DNA of 64,000 bases from Clostridiales bacterium (GTDB lineage Bacteria; Bacillota; Clostridia; Christensenellales; Aristaeellaceae), in assembly GCA_004556395.1 (NCBI GenBank), contig SFHK01000002.1, positions 18,495 through 82,494 on the forward strand, given 5' to 3'. Made by a program: the position numbers and the translations under genes. The notes below the pieces were generated by a model, which was not told where the DNA came from, searched no databases, and saw only the letters and a list, made by a program, of their open reading frames with translations. This document shows, piece by piece, positions 30,670-39,327 of the stretch (the stretch's first letter is position 1; each line of letters starts with the position of its first letter).

Positions 30670-32961
30670 GTGAAAACGCGGGACGACAGGCGGTTTCTGC
30701 CGGTAACCGCAGAGGAAATGCGCATGCGGGGCTGGGACAGGCCGGATTTTGTGTATGTGACGGGCGACGCGTATGTCGATCACCCGTCGTTCGGGCTGGC
30801 GATTATTTCCCGCGTGCTTGAGGACGCGGGCTACCGCGTGTGCATGCTGCCGCAGCCGGACTGGCACGACAAGAGCGCGTTCATGCGCTTCGGCGAGCCG
30901 AAGCTCGGCTTTCTGGTGACGGCGGGCGTGGTCGATTCGATGGTCAACCACTATACCGCCGCGAAGAAGCACCGCAATACCGACGTGTATTCGCCCGGCG
31001 GCAAGGCGGGCATGCGGCCCGACCGCTGCACCGTGGTGTATTGCAACCGCATCCGCGAGGCCTACGGCAGCATTCCCATCGGCATCGGCGGCGTGGAAGC
31101 GTCGCTTCGGCGTTTCGCGCACTACGATTACTGGGACGACCGCGTGCGCAATTCCATTCTGGTGGACAGCGGCGCGGACGTTCTGATGTTCGGCATGGGC
31201 GAAAAGACGATTCTGCGCGTGGCGGAGTGGATGAAGGAAGGACGGCATTTCTCGGAATGCGACATCCCCGGCACCTGCGTCATGACGAAGGACGCGCCGG
31301 AGGACGCGGTCGTCATCGAATCCGCCGAGGAGGTCATGCGCGATAAAAAGGCCTACGCGCGGGCGTTCCTCGTGCAATACAACGAGCAGGATCCCGTGCG
31401 CGGAAAGCGGATTGCACAGAAGCACGGCGCGCGCTACCTTCTGCAGAACAAGCCCGCCATGCCGCTGGTCACGGAGGAGCTGGACAAGGTGTACGCGCTG
31501 CCGTACGCGCGGACGTGGCATCCGATGTACGACGAGGCGGGCGGCATTCCGGGCTTTCAAGAGGTGGAATTCTCCATCGCCTCCGAGCGCGGATGCTTCG
31601 GCGCGTGCAATTTCTGCGCGCTCACGTTCCATCAGGGGCGCATCGTCACCTCCCGGAGCAAGGCTTCCATCGTCGCGGAGGCGAAAAAGCTGATTGCCCG
31701 GCCGGGCTTCAAGGGCTATATTCACGACGTGGGCGGCCCGACGGCGAACTTCCGTCACCCGGCCTGCGACAAGCAGCTGAAATCGGGCACGTGTCCGCAG
31801 AGACAGTGCCTGTTTCCCACACCCTGTAAAAATGTGAACGCCGACCATTCGGAGTATGTGGACATCCTGAAGGCGCTGCGGGCGCTGCCGGGCGTGAAGA
31901 AGGTGTTCGTGCGCTCCGGCATCCGGTTCGACTATATGCTTTTGGATAAGAAGAACCTTCTGATGAGCGAGCTGGTGCAATATCACATCAGCGGCCAGCT
32001 GAAGGTCGCGCCGGAGCATGCGGCGAAAAACGCGCTGAAGTATATGGGCAAGCCCGACGTTTCGGTGTTCGATGAGTTCCGCAGGCGCTTTGACGCGGCA
32101 AATAAGAAATATGGCAAGGATCAGTACCTCGTGCCGTATTTCATGAGCAGCCACCCCGGCTGCACGCTGAAGGACGCGGTGGAGCTGGCGGAATACATGA
32201 AGCGCACCCACCTGCACCCCGAGCAGGTGCAGGATTTCTATCCGACCCCGGGCACGCTGTCCACGACGATGTTCTATACCGAGCTCGACCCGCGCGACAT
32301 GTCGCCGGTGTATGTGGCGAAATCGCCGCACGACAAGGAAATGCAGCGGGCGCTGATGCAATACGACCGGTCGCAGAACCGCGCGCTCGTGGTCGAAGCG
32401 CTTCGGCGCGCCGGGCGCACCGACCTGATCGGCCGCGGGCCGGACTGCCTGATTCCCTCCTTCAGCGGCGGCAGCCGGGAGGAAAAGCATGGCGATAGCC
32501 GAAACGGCGGCGTGCGCGGGCGTGACGATCGTCGCGGAAATGGCTATGCGGAGAACCGCGGACGGGATGACCGCCGCGGGAATAACTATGCGGACAACCG
32601 CGGGCGGGACGACCGCCGCGGAAATGACCGCGCGGAGAACCGCGGGCGGGACGAGCGCCGTGGAAACGGCTACGCGGAGAATCGCGGACGTGACGAGCGT
32701 CGCGGAAACGGCTACGCGGACGAACGTGGGCGTGACGAGCGCCGTGGAAACGGCTACGCGGAGAATCGAGGGCGTGACGAGCGCCGTGGAAACGGCTACG
32801 CGGAGAATCGAGGGCGTGACGAGCGCTGTGGAAACGGCTACGCGGACGAACGCGGGCGAAACGAGCGCGGGAACGGTCGCGGCAGGGATGATCGTCGCGG
32901 GAATGAACGCTCGGACAATCGCGGGCGCGGAAAGCCGGGCACGGGAGGAAAGCGCAGATGA
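30670..32961 (+). CDS. YgiQ-type radical SAM protein with RG-rich repeat tail
   Basis: The 763-residue protein starts with a GTG at 30670 behind GAGGGAGGAAAC. The N-terminal 600 residues are the YgiQ/UPF0313 family: FVYVTGDAYVDHPSFG near the start and the radical-SAM cluster motif RGCFGACNFCALTFHQGR. The C-terminal family region includes QDFYPTPGTLSTTMFYTELD. The substrate of the family is unknown. The last 150 residues are an Arg/Gly/Asp-rich tandem repeat (unit RGRDxRRGNGYAEN), probably disordered and nucleic-acid-binding in style. The stop overlaps the next gene as ATGA. The tail is much longer than a normal family C terminus. Confidence 0.85.
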   Translation: MKTRDDRRFLPVTAEEMRMRGWDRPDFVYVTGDAYVDHPSFGLAIISRVLEDAGYRVCMLPQPDWHDKSAFMRFGEPKLGFLVTAGVVDSMVNHYTAAKKHRNTDVYSPGGKAGMRPDRCTVVYCNRIREAYGSIPIGIGGVEASLRRFAHYDYWDDRVRNSILVDSGADVLMFGMGEKTILRVAEWMKEGRHFSECDIPGTCVMTKDAPEDAVVIESAEEVMRDKKAYARAFLVQYNEQDPVRGKRIAQKHGARYLLQNKPAMPLVTEELDKVYALPYARTWHPMYDEAGGIPGFQEVEFSIASERGCFGACNFCALTFHQGRIVTSRSKASIVAEAKKLIARPGFKGYIHDVGGPTANFRHPACDKQLKSGTCPQRQCLFPTPCKNVNADHSEYVDILKALRALPGVKKVFVRSGIRFDYMLLDKKNLLMSELVQYHISGQLKVAPEHAAKNALKYMGKPDVSVFDEFRRRFDAANKKYGKDQYLVPYFMSSHPGCTLKDAVELAEYMKRTHLHPEQVQDFYPTPGTLSTTMFYTELDPRDMSPVYVAKSPHDKEMQRALMQYDRSQNRALVVEALRRAGRTDLIGRGPDCLIPSFSGGSREEKHGDSRNGGVRGRDDRRGNGYAENRGRDDRRGNNYADNRGRDDRRGNDRAENRGRDERRGNGYAENRGRDERRGNGYADERGRDERRGNGYAENRGRDERRGNGYAENRGRDERCGNGYADERGRNERGNGRGRDDRRGNERSDNRGRGKPGTGGKRR
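32515..32850 (+). repeat. 42-bp tandem repeat encoding the RGRDxRRGNGYAEN tail
   Basis: Eight successive 42-base units encode 14-residue repeats, followed by degenerate units to about 32930. The units differ mostly at the D/E positions and at the last two residues (EN, DN or DE). They are in frame and have no spacers, so this is a coding repeat. Confidence 0.9.
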
Positions 32962-34442
32962 AGGTCAACGTGACGGTGCTCATGGATGGACGCGAGACGG
33001 TTATCCCCGCGCAGACGGGCGAAACCATTTTAGAAGCGCTGGCGCGCGCGGGCATCGCCGTGAGCGCGCCGTGCGGAGGTCTCGGCCGCTGCCGCAAGTG
33101 CGCGGTGCGGGCGACGGGCGAACTCGCGTGCGAGGACGGCGCGCGGCTGGACGGACAGACCGTGCTTGCCTGCCGGACGCGGCTCACCGGAGACGCGTGC
33201 GTGCGCGTTTCGGAATCGAAGGCGGAAATTCTGAAAACGGGCGTTTCCGCGGGGGAAGAGACCGACGGCGAAGCGGGGCTGGGCGTCAGCGTGGACGTGG
33301 GCACGACGACGCTGGCGGCGTATCTCGTGGAGCGAAGCACCGGGCGCGTGCTTGCGTCCGACGCGCGGCTGAATCCGCAGCGCCCGCACGGCGCGGATGT
33401 AATTTCGCGCCTGTCCTTCGCGATTGAAAGCGAGGAAAACGCGGCGCTTCTACAGCGCGAAATTCTGGCGGCAATCGATGAGATGACGCGGAGCATGCTC
33501 GAAAGGGCAGGGCGCGCGGGGGAGGAAATTCGCTGCCGGGCGCTGGTGGGCAACACGGTCATGATGCATCTGCTGGGCGGCTATCCGGCGCGCCCGCTGG
33601 CGTTCGCGCCATTTACGCCGGCCTATACCGCGCTGCATGAGAAAGAGCTGGGCGGCGTTCGGACAATTCTCGGCGGCTGCATTTCCGGCTATGTGGGCGC
33701 GGATACGCTGGCTGCGGCGCTGGCCTGCGGGCTGGACGAGCGCGACGAAAACGCCATGCTGATCGATATCGGCACCAACGGCGAAATCATGCTGAAGAAG
33801 GACGGGCGCTGTTTCGCGTGCTCCTGCGCGGCGGGCCCGGCGTTCGAGGGCGCGCATATCGCCTGCGGAACCGGCGCGGTCGCGGGCGCGATTGATCACG
33901 CGCGCGTCGAAAACGGCGAAATCGTCTATACGACCATCGGCGGCGGGGAGGCGACGGGCATCTGTGGAAGCGGACTGATCGACCTGACGGCCGCGCTGCT
34001 GGAAAGGGGCGACATTACGCCCATGGGCCGCATGACCGGGGACGTGCGCCTGTCCGAGCGCGTGTATCTGGCGCGGAGCGACATTCGCGAGGTGCAGCTG
34101 GCGAAGGCGGCGATCGCTTCCGGCATCCGCATTCTTGCGGAGCAGGCGGGCGCGGCGCTTGCGGACATTGAAAAGGTATATCTGGCGGGCGGCTTCGGAA
34201 ACTTCATCGGTCTGGACAGCGCCTGCCGCATCGGGCTTCTTCCCGCGGCGCTTCGGGCGAAAATCGTTCCCGTGGGCAACGCCGCCGGAAGCGGCAGCGT
34301 GCGGCTGCTGGTCAGCGAACAGGCGCGGCGGCGCGCGGAAGCGCTTCGGCAGGCGACGCGCTGCGTGGAGCTGGCGGCGACGCCGGATTTCAACGACGTG
34401 TACACCGACGAGCTGCTGTTTGAAGATGAGGATGACGAATAA
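32958..34442 (+). CDS. 2Fe-2S ferredoxin / ASKHA domain protein (RACo-like, DUF4445)
   Basis: The 494-residue protein has an N-terminal plant-type ferredoxin domain with APCGGLGRCRKC and a fourth cysteine at LACRT. An ASKHA-type C-terminal domain follows (VSVDVGTTTLAAYLVE, LIDIGTNGEIMLKK, GICGSGLIDLTAALLERGDI). This is the architecture of RACo, which reductively activates corrinoid iron-sulfur protein methyltransferases using ATP. No corrinoid protein or methyltransferase gene is visible in the window, so the client is unknown. It overlaps the YgiQ-type gene by four bases. The C terminus ends acidic (FEDEDDE). Confidence 0.82.
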   Translation: MKVNVTVLMDGRETVIPAQTGETILEALARAGIAVSAPCGGLGRCRKCAVRATGELACEDGARLDGQTVLACRTRLTGDACVRVSESKAEILKTGVSAGEETDGEAGLGVSVDVGTTTLAAYLVERSTGRVLASDARLNPQRPHGADVISRLSFAIESEENAALLQREILAAIDEMTRSMLERAGRAGEEIRCRALVGNTVMMHLLGGYPARPLAFAPFTPAYTALHEKELGGVRTILGGCISGYVGADTLAAALACGLDERDENAMLIDIGTNGEIMLKKDGRCFACSCAAGPAFEGAHIACGTGAVAGAIDHARVENGEIVYTTIGGGEATGICGSGLIDLTAALLERGDITPMGRMTGDVRLSERVYLARSDIREVQLAKAAIASGIRILAEQAGAALADIEKVYLAGGFGNFIGLDSACRIGLLPAALRAKIVPVGNAAGSGSVRLLVSEQARRRAEALRQATRCVELAATPDFNDVYTDELLFEDEDDE

Positions 34443-34488
34443 AAGAAATATATTTGTAATATTTTTCAATAAAATGAAATAAACCTAT

Positions 34489-34553
34489 TGACAGACCGCG
34501 TTCGGTTTCGTATAATAAAAACAGACTTCGGTACGGAAGCATACTACGAAATC
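34489..34553 (+). promoter_or_regulatory. Consensus promoter with nested palindrome (TetR operator candidate)
   Basis: TTGACA (34489-34494) and TATAAT (34512-34517) have a 17-base spacer. An outer inverted repeat, TTTCGTAT (34507-34514) with ATACTACGAAA (34542-34552), encloses CTTCGGTACGGAAG (34527-34540). The palindromes overlap the -10 and start site, typical of a TetR autorepression site. Confidence 0.7.
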
Positions 34554-34569
34554 GGGGCGTGAGCATTTC

Positions 34570-35298
34570 ATGAAAAAGGGAGACGCGCGCAGAGCGGCGA
34601 TCATCGAAACCGCGGAGCGACTGTTCTACCTGAAGGGCTACGAAAATACGTCCGTGCAGGACGTATTGGACGAGCTGAAGCTGTCGAAGGGCGGGTTCTA
34701 CCACCACTTCGAGAGCAAGCTGTCCCTTCTGGAGGCCATTTGCGAAAAGCGCACGGAAAGCGCGTTTGAAGCCAGCGAGCGCGCGGTGCGCGATCCCGGC
34801 CTGAACGCGGTGGAAAAGCTCAACCTGATTTTTGGCATGAGCAGCATTTTTCATCAGGACAGCATGGACTTTATCGCCCTGATGCTGCGCGTGGCGTATC
34901 ACGACGGCGCGGTCATGCTTCGCGAGCAGATGAAGCTCACCTCCATGCGCCTGATGCAGCCGCTGGTGGACGAGGTGATTCAGGAGGGTCTGAAGGAGAA
35001 CCTGTTCTTCGTGAAGTATCCGGAATCCATCGGCTCGCTTCTGCTTTTGCTGGGGCACAACATGACCGACAGGATCTCCTTCACGCTGGCGCGCGCCGAC
35101 GACGACCCGGAATGCATGGATCAGATTGTGAAGGATCTGAAGGTCTACCGCTACGCCATTGAGACGCTGCTCAACGCGCCGTACGGCTCCATCACGCTGT
35201 TCAACGAGGCGCGCCTTTCGGAGGTGCTTCGCGCGATTTCCGACCAGAACCGCAAGGAGCGCTGGGAAGCCATCACGAAGACAGAAAATGTTGGATAG
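34570..35298 (+). CDS. TetR/AcrR family regulator
   Basis: The 242-residue protein has a standard N-terminal helix-turn-helix (ETAERLFYLKGYENTSVQDV, LDELKLSKGGFYHHFESKLS) and a long C-terminal helical domain (ALMLRVAYHDGAVMLREQMK). It is longer than most TetR members. No transporter follows it, and the next gene encodes an amidase with its own ribosome binding site 82 bases downstream. The palindromes over its promoter indicate autoregulation. The ligand and targets are unknown. Confidence 0.87.
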   Translation: MKKGDARRAAIIETAERLFYLKGYENTSVQDVLDELKLSKGGFYHHFESKLSLLEAICEKRTESAFEASERAVRDPGLNAVEKLNLIFGMSSIFHQDSMDFIALMLRVAYHDGAVMLREQMKLTSMRLMQPLVDEVIQEGLKENLFFVKYPESIGSLLLLLGHNMTDRISFTLARADDDPECMDQIVKDLKVYRYAIETLLNAPYGSITLFNEARLSEVLRAISDQNRKERWEAITKTENVG

Positions 35299-35379
35299 GC
35301 TGCCAGAAAATTCCATACAAATTGAACCAGATTTCGCCGCGCTGCGTCTAAACCCTGAAATACAAAGGAGTTGACGACA

Positions 35380-36180
35380 ATGCGGCGTTTTTTGACGGGT
35401 TTTCTTTGCGTGATTCTGGCGCTGGGCATGGCGTTTTCGGCGGCAGCCGAGCCGGTGCGCGGGGCGGTGCGGTTTTCCGAGGACGGGCAGGAACAGCTCG
35501 GGCAGCCGCTGGCGGGGCTGAAGATCGGCATTGATCCCGGTCATCAGACGCACGCAAACACCGAGCGCGAGGCGATTGCGCCCGGTTCTTCGGAGACGAA
35601 GGCAAAGGTCGCCAGCGGCACGGCGGGCGTGAACACGCGCACGCCGGAGTACGTGGTGGATTTGCAGGTTTCTCTGATTCTGCGCGACATTCTGACGGCG
35701 ATGGGCGCGGAGGTAAAGATGACGCGCGAGGAAAACGACGTGGATATTTCCAACATCGAGCGCGCCGTGATGATGAACGAATGGGGCGCGGACATGGTTC
35801 TGCGCATTCATTGCAACGGTTCTATAGACCGCTCCGTGAAGGGCGCGGGCATGTACGTGCGCAAGACCGGCGCGATGGCCGAGGAAAGTGCGCAGCTGGC
35901 GCGCTGCCTGCTGGCCGCCGTGGGCGAATACGCCGGGGCGCAGACGCAGAGCGTATACAAACGCGACACCTATACGGGCCTGAACTGGTCCGAGGTGCCG
36001 TGTGTGCTGGTGGAGCTGGGTTATCTGAGCAACGCCGAGGAAGACGCGCTTCTGAACGACGCGGCGTATCAGGAAAAGCTGGCGCTGGCGCTCGTGTGGG
36101 GCATGATCGACTATGTGAACACGCCGGAGTTTTCAGTATCGCGCCAGCAGCCCGCCGGGGATGATGCGGACGTCGGCTGA
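35380..36180 (+). CDS. N-acetylmuramoyl-L-alanine amidase (amidase_3), secreted
   Basis: The protein of about 266 residues has a signal peptide (MRRFLTGFLCVILALGMAFS, cleavage after AAA). A zinc amidase_3 domain follows: LKIGIDPGHQTHANTEREA (first His and Glu), LRIHCNGSIDRSVKG (His), and CVLVELGYLSNAEEDALL (catalytic Glu). It cleaves the amide bond between MurNAc and L-alanine in peptidoglycan, outside the membrane. The ATG at 35380 is preferred over an in-frame TTG at 35371, since AAAGGAG is nine bases before it. Its 3' end overlaps the convergent lipid-kinase gene by 48 bases of coding sequence. Confidence 0.92.
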   Translation: MRRFLTGFLCVILALGMAFSAAAEPVRGAVRFSEDGQEQLGQPLAGLKIGIDPGHQTHANTEREAIAPGSSETKAKVASGTAGVNTRTPEYVVDLQVSLILRDILTAMGAEVKMTREENDVDISNIERAVMMNEWGADMVLRIHCNGSIDRSVKGAGMYVRKTGAMAEESAQLARCLLAAVGEYAGAQTQSVYKRDTYTGLNWSEVPCVLVELGYLSNAEEDALLNDAAYQEKLALALVWGMIDYVNTPEFSVSRQQPAGDDADVG

Positions 36181-37008
36181 GTCCATGCGGCGCAGCTCGC
36201 CGTCCAGCTGGAAGGTCATGCCGTCGGAATGAATTTCGATATGGCGGCAGCGGCAGGTTTTGGCGATGGACAGATGCGTGTGCTTTCCCAGAATGAACAG
36301 CGGAAGTAGAAATGGAATCTGCCATTTGCGAATGGCGCGCACCTCCACGACGTCCAGAAGGCCGTCGTTGGGCACGCCGTCCGGCACGGCCTTCATACCG
36401 CCGCCGATGAACTGGCCGTTGCCGATGGACAGGATGCACAGGCGCTTCTTTTCAAAGGGCTTTCCGTCCACGGAGATTTCGCAGTCGATGGGGCGATAGG
36501 AGCCGAGCGCGTCCTTCAGCGCCAGCAGATACGCCTTGATGCCCTGAAAGCGATCCTTGTAGGCGGTGAGCTTGCGCAGCACGTCCACGTCGAAGCCGGT
36601 GCCGCATACGTTCATAAACGGCGTTTTGTTCACCAGCGCGTAGTCGAGCGCGCGCACCCTGGCGGCGAGCTGCTGGCGAACGGCCTTGGCGGCGTCCAAC
36701 GGCAGACGGAGCGCCTTCACAAAATCGTTTCCGGTTCCGGTGGGGGCGTAGATGAGCTGCGTCTGGCTTCCGGCCATGCCGCCCAGCGTTTCAAACACGG
36801 TGCCATCGCCGCCGATGACGACGATGCCGTCCTCCTTGTTCTGAACGGCCTTTTCGGCGATGGAGGTAGCATCGCCGGGCTCCCTGGTATATTCTACATG
36901 ATAGTCAAGGGAAAAGTCCTTCATCACGCGCTCGATTTCCGGCAGCGCGCGCAGGGAACGACCGTTTCCCGAGATCGGATTGGCAAGCAGGGTAAACAAA
37001 TTTATCAC
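36133..37008 (-). CDS. Diacylglycerol kinase-like lipid kinase (YegS/BmrU family)
   Basis: The 291-residue protein starts at a GTG at 37008, with no clear ribosome binding site. It has the DAGK catalytic signatures NPISGNGRSLR, IVVIGGDGTVFETLGGMAG and APTGTGNDFVKAL. The C-terminal part carries SIGNGQFIGGGMKAVPDGVPNDGLLDV. Members phosphorylate diacylglycerol or related lipids and recycle DAG from lipoteichoic acid synthesis. It has its own promoter (TTGACA at 37061-37066, TATTTT at 37038-37043). It overlaps the amidase gene tail-to-tail, so antisense interference between the two is possible. Confidence 0.9.
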   Translation of the reverse strand: MINLFTLLANPISGNGRSLRALPEIERVMKDFSLDYHVEYTREPGDATSIAEKAVQNKEDGIVVIGGDGTVFETLGGMAGSQTQLIYAPTGTGNDFVKALRLPLDAAKAVRQQLAARVRALDYALVNKTPFMNVCGTGFDVDVLRKLTAYKDRFQGIKAYLLALKDALGSYRPIDCEISVDGKPFEKKRLCILSIGNGQFIGGGMKAVPDGVPNDGLLDVVEVRAIRKWQIPFLLPLFILGKHTHLSIAKTCRCRHIEIHSDGMTFQLDGELRRMDSADVRIIPGGLLARY

Positions 37009-37037
37009 CCGATGTTCATTCGTAGGTATTCTTTATA

Positions 37038-37079
37038 AAAATACGCGGTTCCGCGCCCTTTGTCAAGCACGGAACCGTG
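37038..37079 (-). promoter_or_regulatory. Terminator of gerC overlapping the lipid-kinase promoter
   Basis: On the minus strand CACGGTTCCGTG pairs imperfectly with CGCGGAACCGCG, followed by TATTTTTAT, an intrinsic terminator for the ger operon. Inside it TTGACA (37061-37066) and TATTTT (37038-37043) with a 17-base spacer form the promoter of the lipid-kinase gene. The two signals share bases. Confidence 0.65.
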
Positions 37080-37123
37080 ACTTTTTGTGGCTTTTCTATT
37101 TATCGAATTTGACGGTACAAACT

Positions 37124-38227
37124 TCAATCGGACAGCACCACGTGCGCGCGCGTTTCGGCCTGCCCGAACACTTCCGGCCAGCGCTCGCCGTCCCACGAAT
37201 CGAACGTAAGGTGGGAGACCACGGCGGCGTCGGCAAAGCCGAACGGCTCCACCTCCCATTCGGCGCACTTCTTCAGCACCGCCTGCATGGCAGTTTCGAG
37301 CGTGGCCTTCAGCTCGTCCAGATCGGGCGTTTCCATCAATGGAATCACGCGCAGGCGAAGCGTTACGTCGATGCGCATGCGGCCGTCCTCCGACGAAAAC
37401 TCGATCTGCGGCGAACGGCGCTGGGACAGGCGCACGGAGCTGTCCGGCAGGGTGAAGCCGATTTCCGTGCTTTCGCCCGAAAGCAGCTGCATCATCTGCG
37501 TTTCGTGGCCGTCCAGAATGCCTACCATTCGATTGCGGTTGAACAGCGCGCAGCCCATGAATTCATCCCGGTTGTCGCCCTCCCGGTCGAGCGCGCCGGG
37601 CAGGTAGCTGCCGTCCTGCGGCGGTTCGGAGCCCTCAAGCCCGCACAGCGCCGCCTTGCCCGTGGAATACACGCTCTTCAGTCCGGCGTACAAAAGCGAC
37701 AGACTGGTTTGGGGAATGTACCCGTTCACACGATAGTATTCCAGCATGGCCGGCATGCTGATGGACAGGTGCGTGCCGATGTAGGCCTCCTGATTCTCCA
37801 GAATTTCCCGCGCCGGTGTGCGCGAAACGAGCACAATGGCGCTGCCGGACAGCGAGAAGATGTGCATGGTGCTGCGCAGAATCGGAAAGAACCGTTCGCT
37901 GCGCGCCAGCGCTTCGGAGAAGATGATGCTTTTCAGCTGCGTCAGGTTCAGCCGCTGGGGCACCGTCGCGAGCAGAAGGTCGTAGGCGAGCGGGAAATCC
38001 TTCGCGGTCGCGGAATAGATGGAATATTCGGTCGCGGACGCGCTGCCGCTCCCCTCGCCGCTGCCCGCGCCGATCGTCGGCACCTGTACGGACATGCAGA
38101 TTTTGCCGTCCGTCAGGTCGAGCCCCATCGAGATGGCGTGCGCCTGGTTTTCAATCTGCCGCGAGGGCGTGCAGCCGCCGAGCAGCAGCGCGAGCAGCGT
38201 CAGAAGGGCGCAGAGCTTCGTTTTCAT
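37124..38227 (-). CDS. Ger(x)C family spore germination lipoprotein (GerAC type)
   Basis: The protein of 367 residues has a lipoprotein signal (MKTKLCALLTLLALLLGGC) with lipobox LGGC. The Ger(x)C body includes QIENQAHAISMGLDLTDGKI, LNLTQLKSIIFSEALARS, and the C-terminal domain starting at QPPQ/SEPPQDGSYLPGAL. GerC-type lipoproteins are the membrane-anchored third subunit of germinant receptors on the inner spore membrane. Its ATG at 38227 overlaps the gerB stop as ATGA and has GGAGGCCCGC upstream. It is the last gene of the gerABC operon, and a terminator follows. Confidence 0.92.
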   Translation of the reverse strand: MKTKLCALLTLLALLLGGCTPSRQIENQAHAISMGLDLTDGKICMSVQVPTIGAGSGEGSGSASATEYSIYSATAKDFPLAYDLLLATVPQRLNLTQLKSIIFSEALARSERFFPILRSTMHIFSLSGSAIVLVSRTPAREILENQEAYIGTHLSISMPAMLEYYRVNGYIPQTSLSLLYAGLKSVYSTGKAALCGLEGSEPPQDGSYLPGALDREGDNRDEFMGCALFNRNRMVGILDGHETQMMQLLSGESTEIGFTLPDSSVRLSQRRSPQIEFSSEDGRMRIDVTLRLRVIPLMETPDLDELKATLETAMQAVLKKCAEWEVEPFGFADAAVVSHLTFDSWDGERWPEVFGQAETRAHVVLSD

Positions 38228-39327
38228 GCGGGCCTCCGTTTCTTCTTCCAGAGCGCGATCAGCAGGGTGATGAGGAAGAACGCCGTGAATGGGTACAGCC
38301 CCCATTCCGTGAAAAACAGCGCGTGCTCCCGTTTGGCGAAGCCGAGCACCATCTGCACAATGGCGATTACGCCGTAGGCGACGACAACCGGCGTGAATGG
38401 AAGATTCAGTGCGTCCGCCGTCAGGCGACCCGCGCAGAACAGCGTGAACACCAGCGCCACGGAGAGCGTGCCGTACCAGACGATCAGCATCGGCAGCTGA
38501 ATGGCCTGATTGCTCTTTCCGTTGGAAAGCACCAGATCCAGCCGGATCGAGCGCGTATCCATCATGCCCGTAACAGTGGGGTATATGGCGCTGTGAATGG
38601 CACAGAGCGCGGAGACCGTCGCGGCGCTGATCAGGCACAGCCATAAAAAGCTGCACGGCCTTGCGGGATACGCGCGGCCGCGGCCGGTGGTGTTTTCGCC
38701 GTCGTCCAGCAATAGGCCGATGGGAATCATGCAATAGTAGGTGGCGCACAGCCGCGCGGAATGCACGAGCGCGTGCGCGCCGCTGCCGAACAGCGGCGTG
38801 AGCCACGCGAGGTTGATGGAGCGGAACTGGAAAACAATCACCAGCAGATACAGAAGCGGCACCGCGCGCAGGAACACCGCGCCCAGCCCGCCTGCGGAAT
38901 TGCCGCCGCGGGACGCGACGATCACGGGCACGAGGAAGGTGGGAATGGCCAGAATCCAGCCCGGCGTCATGTACAGCGTGGCGTAGGCGGCGGAGCTGAG
39001 CAGCGCCTCAAACAGGGACGACGCGTCATAGGTCATTGCCAGCGAAAAGACGATCAGTGCCGCGCGCCACACGGGCGCGCCCACCGTCTCGCGCAGAAAC
39101 GGCGACAGGCGCATGCGGCCTTCGCGCAGAAGCGCATAGGTGCACAAAAGCGTTGGCGACGCGAACACAAGCCCTATTAGCGGCGCCATCCACACGCAGG
39201 CGTTCAGCTCCGGCATGTCGATGACCAGCAGGAAGAAGATGCGGCTTCCGGCGCTGACATACAGCATCTGCATCAGCTGCCGGTGGGAGATCGAGCGGTT
39301 CCGTTCGTTCTGGGCAAACAGCGTCAT
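38224..39327 (-). CDS. GerB-type spore germination permease
   Basis: The 367-residue protein is an APC-superfamily permease with about ten membrane helices. It starts MTLFAQNERNRSISHRQLMQ, the usual short cytoplasmic lead of GerAB proteins, and continues MLYVSAGSRIFFLLV. The start at 39327 is set by GGAGCGCCGCTC and overlaps the gerA stop as ATGA. GerB subunits bind amino-acid germinants inside the membrane. The germinant is unknown. A longer frame upstream is not supported by a ribosome binding site. Confidence 0.92.
   Translation of the reverse strand: MTLFAQNERNRSISHRQLMQMLYVSAGSRIFFLLVIDMPELNACVWMAPLIGLVFASPTLLCTYALLREGRMRLSPFLRETVGAPVWRAALIVFSLAMTYDASSLFEALLSSAAYATLYMTPGWILAIPTFLVPVIVASRGGNSAGGLGAVFLRAVPLLYLLVIVFQFRSINLAWLTPLFGSGAHALVHSARLCATYYCMIPIGLLLDDGENTTGRGRAYPARPCSFLWLCLISAATVSALCAIHSAIYPTVTGMMDTRSIRLDLVLSNGKSNQAIQLPMLIVWYGTLSVALVFTLFCAGRLTADALNLPFTPVVVAYGVIAIVQMVLGFAKREHALFFTEWGLYPFTAFFLITLLIALWKKKRRPA

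Noticed and set aside
32515..32930. Regular 42-bp repeats that might suggest a CRISPR array
   Set aside because: Repeats are contiguous, have no unique spacers, and are in frame at the end of a real gene.
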